NCBI GenBank assembly: GCA_050288165.1
Contig: JBNKDG010000001.1
Coordinates: 292,687 to 356,686 of the forward strand
Source of the DNA: JAPHTQ01 sp050288165
Lineage (GTDB): Bacteria; Pseudomonadota; Gammaproteobacteria; Thiohalomonadales; Thiohalomonadaceae
Direction: 5' to 3'
Length of the DNA: 64,000 nucleotides
Below, one piece after another: positions 17,701 through 24,588 of the stretch (the stretch's first letter is position 1; each line of letters opens with the position of its first letter). The notes under the pieces were generated by a model. The model was not told the DNA's origin and did no database searches. It saw nothing but the letters and a program-made list of their open reading frames with translations. The translations under genes were made by a program, and so were the position numbers.

Positions 17701-19082
17701 CCCTCCGTCTCGCGACCGATACCGATCACCCGGTTTTCGCCTGTCTCCAGATAGCGAGTGAGGTAAGTGTCATGGAAACTTCGGTGAGGATCCGGCATCA
17801 GCATGCTAACGTTATGGCCGAGCAGTTGTTCAGTGCGGTATCCGAACATCTTTTCTGTTGCCGGGTTTACGCTCTCGATACAACCATGCTGATCGATCAC
17901 CACAATGCCGTCGCTTGCCGTTTCCACAATCGCTTGCAGCCGTCTTTGCACACTGGCTATCTGGCGCTTTCCTGAAGCGAACACCACAACCAGTACAACA
18001 AGTATCAACGCGGCGATAATCGCGCCACCTACGGTTGTCCAACGCATAAAGTGGTACACCCCGTAGGCTTCGGACCCACTCTGCTCGACAGCAAAACCGA
18101 AGCCCAATTCCTGATCCCACTTCCATGCTCCCACCACCGGTACGCCACGGAAATCACGATATCCCTCCAGGTCGACCCCTTCCTGTCCCCGGGTGGCACT
18201 GGCGGCCATTCGGGTTAACGGCAGCCCCTCCAGAGCTGGGCGTATGCCATTGCTTTGGCTCAGGTCGAAACCGGGATCGAGCAGCTTCAGGTTGGAGGCG
18301 CTCGATTGCCCAGGTTGCAGAACACCGATGCGGACAAGTTCGTCTTCGTAACGGCTTTTGCTGAGCAGGGTGCCATATCGATCGAAGGCATAGCTGTCAC
18401 CGGTTATCCCAAGGCGCGCCGTTTCCATAATCGGGAAAAGTGTTTTGTAAGGATTAATACGCAGAGTCAGCAGGGCGATGATAGTGCCGCTTTTATCCTT
18501 GATGGGAGTTGCCACGAACATCGTTTCGTTGCCGGATGGTGTCTCTGTCTCGCCACGCTGCAAGGTTACGTCTGAGCGCTGTATCGGGGTTAGGTGGGTA
18601 TCGCCAGCCCAGACCTTTTGCAGCAACTCCGGATATCGGGTTAGCAGATTGGGGCTGCCCACATTGGCGTCACGCGAAGAGGCAAGGCTGATATTGTCCG
18701 GCCCGATGATGAAGTAGCCTTCATAAAAACCGGACTCCAGATAGGAGCGCATCTCATAGCGCATCGTCTTCTGGGCGGGTGCTGCTAACAGCGGTCCCTG
18801 CTCATGTGGCATGGCCAACAGCGCTTGAGTGATCTTCAGTATGTGCTCATCCTGTGCAAGGTTCTGCACCTGTAAATACTGCTCACGCCCCCATACCCGA
18901 ATGGATTCGGTCATTCCCTGCAGTACAGTCTGCAGTTCGTTGTCCAGATAGGTCTGGTAGCGCTCCTCCACCAGCTTGACCACGACATAGGCGGAAGCCG
19001 CCGTAAACAACAAGGCGGCAACCACGGCCAACATCTGCTGGGTATTCAAGCCATACTTCGCGATTAACCGGCTAAACGGCAC
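14793..19082 (-). CDS. large hybrid sensor histidine kinase (Cache, three PAS, HisKA, HATPase, two REC, Hpt)
   Basis: The 1429-residue protein begins with a membrane helix (about 15-37), an extracytoplasmic Cache-like sensor (about 40-345) and a second membrane helix (about 350-372). Three PAS domains follow (about 380-500, 505-630, 640-765), then HisKA (His790 in MSHEIRTPLYG), HATPase (NLAGNAIKFS, DNGIGM, GGTGLGL), two receivers and an Hpt domain (His1371 in LAHKLKSSAR). The first receiver (about 1045-1150) lacks the standard aspartate context and looks degenerate; the second (LMTDCHMPVMDG) looks functional. This BarA-like phosphorelay layout implies an external partner, most simply the REC-EAL protein just downstream or the REC protein at 12844. 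Confidence 0.92.
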   Translation of the reverse strand: MPFSRLIAKYGLNTQQMLAVVAALLFTAASAYVVVKLVEERYQTYLDNELQTVLQGMTESIRVWGREQYLQVQNLAQDEHILKITQALLAMPHEQGPLLAAPAQKTMRYEMRSYLESGFYEGYFIIGPDNISLASSRDANVGSPNLLTRYPELLQKVWAGDTHLTPIQRSDVTLQRGETETPSGNETMFVATPIKDKSGTIIALLTLRINPYKTLFPIMETARLGITGDSYAFDRYGTLLSKSRYEDELVRIGVLQPGQSSASNLKLLDPGFDLSQSNGIRPALEGLPLTRMAASATRGQEGVDLEGYRDFRGVPVVGAWKWDQELGFGFAVEQSGSEAYGVYHFMRWTTVGGAIIAALILVVLVVVFASGKRQIASVQRRLQAIVETASDGIVVIDQHGCIESVNPATEKMFGYRTEQLLGHNVSMLMPDPHRSFHDTYLTRYLETGENRVIGIGRETEGQHSDGTAFPIELSVNRLELDSGLHFAGVVRDISERKKAEQALEQQRDFTRDVIDSLSAHIAVLDAEGKIVLTNRAWKKFAEQNNLPADQVDTGVDYLQAAMHLPDTVSEEATDVGQQLQQMLDGGINKFSLKYPCHSPQEQRWFEMRANSFMHHDRLAIVVSHTNITRQVEFERRLKDANEQLRITSLVAEITDNAVIVTDLKGVTQWVNRGFTLLSGYKFDEIVGQRPGELLQGEETDMAVSHRIGEAVRAGKRIEGEILNYHKNGTPYWIHFEISPVYDEQQKLVQFVALEQDITERKRSEQAIIKAREEAENANRAKSTFLATMSHEIRTPLYGVVGTVDMLGHTQLDSSQTDLVNTAKDSAMLLQGIIDDILDFSKIEAGKLELERVPLTLEPLVEKLGENLQHLAAKRNVELLIYSDPRLPEVKGDPVRLRQILYNLAGNAIKFSSGLPDRNGQVIIRALLENQKNGRVNLCFSISDNGIGMNIEVQKRLFMPFVQGEEETTRRYGGTGLGLVITERLVEMMDGYIDLESVEGEGSTFSVHLSLEQVADAPRAEVSNLKGLKVVLVNDNNDVAWMLTSYLQHAGAEVIAVTHDEIADVCREACKGHKEPVVVIDTEGDQDVAHMLREKMRKTVKDVELRFVLVERGRRRYARAHGGDSMTLDLNAMRRATLLNAVAAVAGRESPIQEIALPNEVIPDITLSVDEAREQGRLILLADDNETNRKLIKQQLQMLGYLAEAVNDGKEALELWRDGGYAMLMTDCHMPVMDGYQLAEAVRSEETGEERKPIVAITADALKGTAQKCFAAGMDDYLTKPIELHRLRTMLDKWLPDTASRKQAELETGKEKEENADEVMDPQALGRLLDTQDREMLSEYYINFLETSTPTVEQIRFAFHEGDLPVISSLAHKLKSSARTVGANALADCCLALETAGNDGDAQTISQQMLRFFRLFDQVHDWIDQYGKAK

Positions 19083-19403
19083 CTATTCCCCCTGCTCCAG
19101 ACCTGCGGCAGCTCCGTTGTACACATCAGAGATGGCGTGTGACGGGTTGTGACATTCTTTAGGATTGTAGTTCACAACGGATGTCGTGCTAGCAAACGTC
19201 CTCTTCCCCTCATAGCCCTGTTTCGATAGGATTGCCCAATCTCAGGCGGCTGCTGCGCCCGGCGAAATTGGTTCGGGCGAGGGTGTAATAGAAAACCCGG
19301 CAACGGGAAACAAACCTGCCGTACCTGATAGACGAAGTACGCAAAACGGTAAGCCGGAGATGGCGAGCCGCGCGTACAGGGAGAGACTGTCAGGAGATGC
19401 AAC
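19083..19403. other. structured intergenic leader before the nucleotidyltransferase-HEPN gene
   Basis: In this 321 bp stretch the part from about 19250 can fold into several hairpins. CGCCCG (19256-19261) pairs with CGGGCG (19274-19279), and CCCG/CGGG (19296-19307) closes a GCAA tetraloop. GTAC pairs flank 19320-19340. AGGAG precedes the ATG at 19404. No known RNA family was recognised. Confidence 0.4.
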
Positions 19404-20429
19404 ATGGAAAAGAAACGCCCAACCGGCCTGCAAGGGCTGGACCCGTTCGGCGAGCGCCCGCTCTACTATCATGAAAACGGGCAGCCGATAGTTCAACGCT
19501 ATGAGGAAACGCAGGGACTGCCGTCCTGGTACAAAATGAATACACGTCCCAAACACCTCCCGCCGGAAAAACAGCAAGAGCTGAGCGGCATCGTTGAAAC
19601 CATCCGCTCCCATCACGATGTCGAGATGATCATCCTCTTCGGCTCTTACGCCCGCGGCGATTGGGTGGAAGATAGTTACGAAGAAGGCGGCATCACCTAC
19701 TCATACCACTCCGACTACGACATCCTCATCGTCACCGCCGATAAAGACAGCGAGCGCAATGTCGAACACGACAACAAAATGCGTGAAGCGCTGGAACCGG
19801 GTAGGGACGGCACCAAGGTGAGTTACATCGTCCACACCATCCATCATGTGAACCAGATGCTCGCCGAGCGCCGCTTCTTCTTTATGGATATTCTGAAAGA
19901 AGGCTACCTACTCCACGACTCCAAACGCTTCATGCTGGCAAGGCCGCCAAAGGAACTGGAGCCGGACGTGATGCTGCGGATATCGCAGGAGTATTTTAAG
20001 GAGTGGATGGAAAGCGCCGACGGCTTCCATGACAGTGCACAATACAATCAATCGAAAGACCGTCCAAAAATTGCGGCGTTTGATCTGCACCAGTCAGCCG
20101 AACGCTACATCACCTGCCTGCTACTGGTCGAAACCGGCTACCGTCCCAAAGAACACGACATGGAACGCCTGCTCAAACAGGCCGCAGGCTTCGACAAAGA
20201 CTTCAACACCGTCTTCCCTCGTCACAACAAAGCCGAGCGCCACCTCTTCGACCTCCTGCGTCGCGCCTACGTCGACGCCCGCTACAACAAATCCTACACA
20301 ATCACCGAACAGGAACTGAACACCCTCAGCAAACGGGTGCAGGAACTGAAGGCGATCTCGGACAGGGTGTGTAGGGAGAGGATTGAAGAGTTACGGAAGG
20401 ACGTTGTTGAGAATGCTAGAAAATCATAG
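19404..20429 (+). CDS. nucleotidyltransferase (MNT) - HEPN fusion protein
   Basis: The 341-residue protein joins a minimal nucleotidyltransferase domain (about residues 55-190; LFGSYARGDW at 78-87 and the metal-binding pair Asp104/Asp106 in HSDYDILIV) to a HEPN domain (about 200-315; helices around ISQEYFKEWM and FDLLRRAYVDARYNKSY). In separate MNT/HEPN pairs the HEPN protein is an RNase toxin and the MNT an antitoxin that AMPylates it. Single-chain fusions are less well understood. The usual R-x4-6-H RNase motif is not clearly seen here, so the HEPN part may be a regulatory helical domain. It lies at the edge of an accessory segment and converges with the GIY-YIG-like gene. Confidence 0.85.
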   Translation: MEKKRPTGLQGLDPFGERPLYYHENGQPIVQRYEETQGLPSWYKMNTRPKHLPPEKQQELSGIVETIRSHHDVEMIILFGSYARGDWVEDSYEEGGITYSYHSDYDILIVTADKDSERNVEHDNKMREALEPGRDGTKVSYIVHTIHHVNQMLAERRFFFMDILKEGYLLHDSKRFMLARPPKELEPDVMLRISQEYFKEWMESADGFHDSAQYNQSKDRPKIAAFDLHQSAERYITCLLLVETGYRPKEHDMERLLKQAAGFDKDFNTVFPRHNKAERHLFDLLRRAYVDARYNKSYTITEQELNTLSKRVQELKAISDRVCRERIEELRKDVVENARKS

Positions 20430-20464
20430 CATTTAGTCAAACGAAAAATAGAGTTCTGTTGCGG

Positions 20465-21427
20465 CTATTTGTTAGGCGAGAACATCTCGTAGAAGGAGTC
20501 GGGCATTTGGTTTTCGTTGTCTACCAACATTGCTCCGGAGTCATCACTCTTAAGAGCGTACTCAATTAATCGAATTCTTTTGGGAGCAACTTTTTCACTT
20601 TCTGTAATATATGCTCTATATTCCTCATGCAACTCAACGCAAATTGATCGGACATTTTTTTTATAAAAATAAGTATATTTTGTGTGTTTCTCTGAAGGGA
20701 AGTTGTCGCGATAGTGGACATTGAATTCGGGATAGAAATATTTAATTAGAGTGCCTTCAATTATTGTTTTCCAGTGGTCTCTAGGAATGTTTTCTAGCAG
20801 TCCGCCCCCAGGCATCCAGTCTTTTCTAGAGTCATCGCTTTCTATGTCTGAAATAACCATGGTCCTAATAAATGGTGGTTGAAAGGACATTAATTTGACG
20901 ATAACTTCCTTTTCTGGTCGGTTAGATATTATATCGTTAGTGACTTTGTTGATTTTTTCATGACCATCAAATCTCAGATAACTCCCATCTGAAATTTCAG
21001 TTTGTCCAATGTACATAACTTTAATCTTAAGAAGATTTTCAAGATGTTTGTGCCATCCCATTTCGGAGCCGATCATTTCGAGAAAGATGAAAACCGTGTC
21101 ATACCACAGTTCGCCACCCCTACTGTTATGAAGAATAACGGATTTGCCTCTAACTTCCATGGAAGTGGTTATTCCATGATGACTAGACTGCATAAACATT
21201 TCCTGTTCTTCCCAGTCGAACTCATTTAACTGCTTGGAAACAATGAATCTAATATATTGATTAGTGTTAACGACAGATTCAGGTCTTATCCTCAGGCGAT
21301 TAAATTCACATACCTGATAATGTGTAAATGGCTTAAATTTGTTTGCTTCAACTATCTCTTTGCGGCTTAAATTGTTTGGTTCTGCCAAACATATGAAGTC
21401 TAGTATTGTATTGATGGAAACTAACAT
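20465..21427 (-). CDS. uncharacterised protein with a GIY-YIG-like core
   Basis: This 320-residue protein is not confidently recognised. Its middle part (about residues 130-245) has the order of elements seen in GIY-YIG nucleases: VMYIGQTEISDG (YIG-type strand), an Arg soon after (YLRFDGHEKI) and, about 85 residues on, EGTLIKYFYPEFN, matching the Glu helix and the usual (L)I..(F/Y)xPxxN. Such motifs give the nuclease its metal site. The N-terminal 120 residues are unlike anything recognised. Base composition is clearly more AT-rich than the flanking genes, which suggests transfer. No partner gene overlaps it. Confidence 0.5.
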   Translation of the reverse strand: MLVSINTILDFICLAEPNNLSRKEIVEANKFKPFTHYQVCEFNRLRIRPESVVNTNQYIRFIVSKQLNEFDWEEQEMFMQSSHHGITTSMEVRGKSVILHNSRGGELWYDTVFIFLEMIGSEMGWHKHLENLLKIKVMYIGQTEISDGSYLRFDGHEKINKVTNDIISNRPEKEVIVKLMSFQPPFIRTMVISDIESDDSRKDWMPGGGLLENIPRDHWKTIIEGTLIKYFYPEFNVHYRDNFPSEKHTKYTYFYKKNVRSICVELHEEYRAYITESEKVAPKRIRLIEYALKSDDSGAMLVDNENQMPDSFYEMFSPNK

Positions 21428-21564
21428 GATTGTCCGTAGTTAAGAGCGAAATGGTTGGTTCGATTGATATATGCTACGCAGCATACAATCCCTGTTCTTA
21501 TGACGTAAAGCGAGTGATATCTGTGAATGTCATAAAATCGTGATATTTGGAAGCAATAAGCGGA

Positions 21565-21600
21565 CGAAAAAAGGTACCAACGGCACCTTTTTTCGTTTCA
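21565..21600 (-). terminator. terminator after the DUF4325 gene, part of a duplicated tail
   Basis: On the minus strand a GGTGCC/GGTACC stem extended by A6/T6 arms (21565-21595) gives a rho-independent terminator. It occupies the same place relative to the soeC-like tail fragment as the terminator at 22795-22824 does to soeC itself. Confidence 0.75.
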
Positions 21601-21612
21601 CAACAAAATAGA

Positions 21613-21674
21613 TTAAACCGTCTGGTAGTAGATGTTCTGCGGATGGTTGCCCTGGGCGAAGAAGAACTAGCGTT
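21613..21674 (-). pseudogene. fragment of the soeC 3' end (duplicated tail)
   Basis: Read on the minus strand, this segment encodes R-stop-FFFAQGNHPQNIYYQTV followed by TAA. That is the last 19 codons of soeC (22847-22908) with one codon (TGG to TAG) broken. The offset to the soeC tail is exactly 1234 bases throughout. It sits directly after the stop codon of the winged-helix/ATPase gene. See the finding on the repeat-bracketed cassette. Confidence 0.85.
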
Positions 21675-22718
21675 TTAGTCGGCACCTTTCGTCGATATTG
21701 CCCTGCGCACCATTTTCTCTACATCGGGTTCCATATTGTCCGGTAACAGCACGATATCTGGGTGGCGCTGGGCATATACACGGAATATTTCATCTGCAAA
21801 TGCCTGGCCGATAGCAGAGACACCATCGAAGTCGAAAACCACATACTGGAATTTTTCTATACGAGCCAACACCCTTTTCGCCTGAGATCTTGATATCAGT
21901 TTTTCGTCTCCGTATTGCGCGAGGCGTACAGGGATAACGGTCTTATTGAATTGGTACTCGTCAGGCCCGGCAAAGTCATCAAATATGGTCGTGATATCGC
22001 GTTCTGAGTCCCGCTTGATAAGCATGTAAATGGCAGTACCAACTTTATCCTCGGTAATACTGGATTCCAGCATGTAGTCAAACTCGAAATTGTCATCATG
22101 GCTGAATTTTATGCCTTTTGATTCAATTTCGAATTCGTCAAACGCTCTTGAAGTAAAGAATATGCCTTCTCCGGTATGGTTGTCCGGATCGGTTGTCAGT
22201 TTTCCCTTGGACAGTTCGAACAAGGCTTGGCGTTCGTCACTCAGGCCACATAGTCTTTGAATCTTCCTGAAAATTCCCTCCCCATCGTCGAGTACAAAGA
22301 TCGTGATTTTCTCTTTGTCTCTAATGGCAGCAATAAAAATATGCTTGCCATTGGAATGGTCGATCACGTTATTTACCATTTCTGTGAATCCGTAATGGCA
22401 GATATCCACCACGTTTTCAGGAAGCCCATCAAATACGAAGGCGTACTGGTTTCTCCAGACGGAGTCCTCAGTAAAGTCTTCTGTTAAGGGAAACAGAGAG
22501 CGATATTCCCTTAAATCCCCCAAAAAGTAGCGCTTTCCCTTTCCGGAACCAGTGGACTGTAGCCAGCCCTCATTTTCCAGTCGTTTTATATGGTTATTGG
22601 CCGCTTGAGGGGTTATCGAGAATATTTTGGAAATATGTTTAGCAATATCAGTAGGATGATGCCTCACATCCCTGATAATTTGACGCCTGATTTTCTTTCC
22701 GCGCTCTTTGTTGTTCAC
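21675..22718 (-). CDS. winged-helix / GHKL ATPase / DUF4325 (STAS-like) regulatory protein
   Basis: The 347-residue protein has three parts: an N-terminal winged helix-turn-helix (about 5-70; ITPQAANNHIKRLENEGWL), a HATPase domain of the anti-sigma kinase type (about 105-220; N box EMVNNVIDHSNG, DDGEGI, GEGIFFTS) and a C-terminal STAS-like DUF4325 domain (about 255-335; YVVFDFDGVSAIGQAFADEI). The layout merges a DNA-binding protein, a SpoIIAB-like ATPase and a SpoIIAA-like domain in one chain. Function is unknown; it is often a lone accessory gene. It starts at GTG (22718) with AAAGGA six bases upstream. Four related repeats lie upstream, and the gene is bracketed by copies of the soeC tail. 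Confidence 0.82.
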   Translation of the reverse strand: MNNKERGKKIRRQIIRDVRHHPTDIAKHISKIFSITPQAANNHIKRLENEGWLQSTGSGKGKRYFLGDLREYRSLFPLTEDFTEDSVWRNQYAFVFDGLPENVVDICHYGFTEMVNNVIDHSNGKHIFIAAIRDKEKITIFVLDDGEGIFRKIQRLCGLSDERQALFELSKGKLTTDPDNHTGEGIFFTSRAFDEFEIESKGIKFSHDDNFEFDYMLESSITEDKVGTAIYMLIKRDSERDITTIFDDFAGPDEYQFNKTVIPVRLAQYGDEKLISRSQAKRVLARIEKFQYVVFDFDGVSAIGQAFADEIFRVYAQRHPDIVLLPDNMEPDVEKMVRRAISTKGAD

Positions 22719-22724
22719 TTTGAA

Positions 22725-22799
22725 TCCTTTACGAAACTCATTTACTTAAAGGATGGCACTGATTTACTTAAAGGACAAGGTTCTTTTCGTAAAGGATAA
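22725..22799 (-). promoter_or_regulatory. cluster of four operator-like repeats before the DUF4325 gene
   Basis: On the minus strand there are CCTTTACGAAA (about 22787-22797), two direct copies of CCTTTAAGTAAAT (about 22770-22783 and 22740-22752) and the inverse TTTCGTAAAGG (about 22726-22736). The last one also contains the ribosome site. They fit autoregulation by the protein's own winged helix, which is inference. Confidence 0.55.
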
Positions 22800-22824
22800 A
22801 AAAAGGGCGCCAATGGCGCCCTTT
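22795..22824 (-). terminator. rho-independent terminator of soeABC
   Basis: On the minus strand the hairpin around GGGCGCCATTGGCGCCC (22805-22821) is followed by a run of eight T. It lies 25 bases after the soeC stop codon. The same core hairpin is found at 12614-12646. Confidence 0.85.
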
Positions 22825-22846
22825 CTCGTTCCACACTCAAACAGAA

Positions 22847-23827
22847 TCAAACTGTCTGGTAGTAGATGTTCTGCGGATGGTTGGCTTGGGCGAAGAAGAA
22901 CCAGCGTTCGAACAGCAGGCCGGTGTACTGCACCACGAAGGCGGCGGCAAGCAGGGTTTGGTCGCCATCGATGCCCGCGGCGAGTAGCGCCAGCGGGATG
23001 AAGAAGACCAACACCATGAAGATCCACTTAATTGATTTCAGGAACGCGGCGGTTTTGCCCGGGAAGTATTCGCGGGTGTTGTAGGAGCCGCCCATCATGC
23101 CCATCGCTTTTTGCTGCACCTTGGTGTGGCGCACACCGATGGCGGTCTGGATGGTGGATTTGTATTTAATGCGCGCATTGCGCCACAGGCTGGCACCACG
23201 GGTGAACAGGCCGACGGTGGTGATGATGATCGCCCAGCCTGCATAAATACCGACCAGTGCCGGAGCGGCGTAGGCGGCATAGGCAGCGGCGAGGGTGAAG
23301 CCGGATGCGCCGCCGAGCAGGATGTAGTTAACCACGGTCAGTGGACTGGCCCACTCCTGCAGGAAGCGGAGACTGGCGTAGATCATGCCAGTGGCGATGA
23401 ACAGGCCAAATACAGCGGCTGTGGTGGCGGCGCCGATCACCAGTGTGAGTTGGCCTTTCACTTCCGGCGCGCCGAAGATGTCGGCGTCCCAACCGGCCAG
23501 ATGGAACAGGCCGTAAAGGAAGATCAGGAACATCACCAGCGGCAGGGCGATCAATTCACGCGACAGCCAGGAAGTTTTCCACTGGGTCACGCCGCGCCAG
23601 GCGCGGGTGATGAAGTAGCTGGGTTTACCCAGGTGGAATACCGCAGCGAGCAGGCCACCGATCATGAACAGCAGCGAGATCAGGCTGCCCATGACGTAGA
23701 AGCTGTTCGGCTGTGCCGGCAGCAGGTTGACCGTTGAGTAGCTCTGCTCGGTGAACAGCGCCAGGAACAGGCCCTGGCCGACGCCGATGAGCGTGGTGAG
23801 AAATATGACTGAAAATGCGGGATGCAT
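22847..23827 (-). CDS. soeC: SoeC, membrane anchor subunit of cytoplasmic sulfite dehydrogenase
   Basis: This 326-residue polytopic membrane protein of the DmsC/NrfD-like anchor family has about eight membrane helices (for example VIFLTTLIGVGQGLFLALF near the N-terminus). As subunit C of SoeABC it holds the complex to the inner face of the membrane and passes electrons from sulfite to the quinone pool. It is the last gene of soeABC, 35 bp after soeB, and is followed by a strong terminator. A copy of its last 19 codons occurs 1234 bp downstream (21613-21674), the mark of a past insertion or duplication at this site. Confidence 0.9.
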   Translation of the reverse strand: MHPAFSVIFLTTLIGVGQGLFLALFTEQSYSTVNLLPAQPNSFYVMGSLISLLFMIGGLLAAVFHLGKPSYFITRAWRGVTQWKTSWLSRELIALPLVMFLIFLYGLFHLAGWDADIFGAPEVKGQLTLVIGAATTAAVFGLFIATGMIYASLRFLQEWASPLTVVNYILLGGASGFTLAAAYAAYAAPALVGIYAGWAIIITTVGLFTRGASLWRNARIKYKSTIQTAIGVRHTKVQQKAMGMMGGSYNTREYFPGKTAAFLKSIKWIFMVLVFFIPLALLAAGIDGDQTLLAAAFVVQYTGLLFERWFFFAQANHPQNIYYQTV

Positions 23828-23862
23828 AGTTGTTCTCCAAAAATCTTTTGTGCGCGTCGCGC

Positions 23863-24588
23863 TTACATAAGCCAGTCGTCGAGAGAGACGTCTTTGCTGA
23901 TTTCGTGGCGGATATCCTCTTTCTTGAGCGGATTGTCCACACGCAGCAGTTCGTCTTCGTGGATCTTGAGACGTGTCTTACGTCGCGGCAGATAGTGGTT
24001 GGCCGGTTTGGTGCCCCACTCGGGCATCAACTGGTAACCACCGTTTTCGCGGATCGCGACGGAAACTTCCGACTCTGGATCCTGCACGTCGCCGAACAGT
24101 CGCGCCGAGGTGGGGCAGGCCAGCACACAGGCAGGCTTGCGATCACGCTCAGGCAGTGACTCGTCGTAGATGCGATCGACGCAGAGGGTGCACTTCTTCA
24201 TCACCTTCTGATAGGTGTCGAATTCGCGCGCGCCGTAGGGGCAGGCCCAGGAGCAGTATTTGCAGCCGATGCACTTGTCGTAGTTCACCAGCACGATGCC
24301 GTCTTCTTCGCGCTTGTGGCTGGCACCGGTCGGGCAGACCGGAACGCACGGTGCGTCTTCGCAGTGCAGGCAGCTCTTGGGGAAGTGCAGCGTCTCCGTG
24401 TTGGGGAACTCACCGATTTCGTAAGTCTGTACCCGGTTAAAGAAGGTCCCGGTGGGATCCTTGGTAAACGGATTGTCGTCGAACAGCGGACCGGCGGAAC
24501 CGGAGGTGTTCCACTGCTTACAACTGGTGACGCAGGCGTGGCAACCCACGCAAACATTCAGATCGATAACGAGTGCGAGCTGGGTCAT
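23863..24588 (-). CDS. soeB: SoeB, iron-sulfur subunit of sulfite dehydrogenase
   Basis: The 241-residue ferredoxin-like subunit has four cysteine clusters (CVGCHACVTSCKQWN, CEDAPCVPVCPTGA, CIGCKYCSWACPYG and a later CTLC/CVLACP), so it should carry four [4Fe-4S] centres and link the SoeA active site to SoeC. There is no export signal, in line with a cytoplasmic complex. The start at MTQLALVIDL (24588) was chosen over a longer frame because its ATG overlaps the soeA stop as TAATG, with GGGAG just upstream. That arrangement implies translational coupling to soeA. Confidence 0.92.
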   Translation of the reverse strand: MTQLALVIDLNVCVGCHACVTSCKQWNTSGSAGPLFDDNPFTKDPTGTFFNRVQTYEIGEFPNTETLHFPKSCLHCEDAPCVPVCPTGASHKREEDGIVLVNYDKCIGCKYCSWACPYGAREFDTYQKVMKKCTLCVDRIYDESLPERDRKPACVLACPTSARLFGDVQDPESEVSVAIRENGGYQLMPEWGTKPANHYLPRRKTRLKIHEDELLRVDNPLKKEDIRHEISKDVSLDDWLM

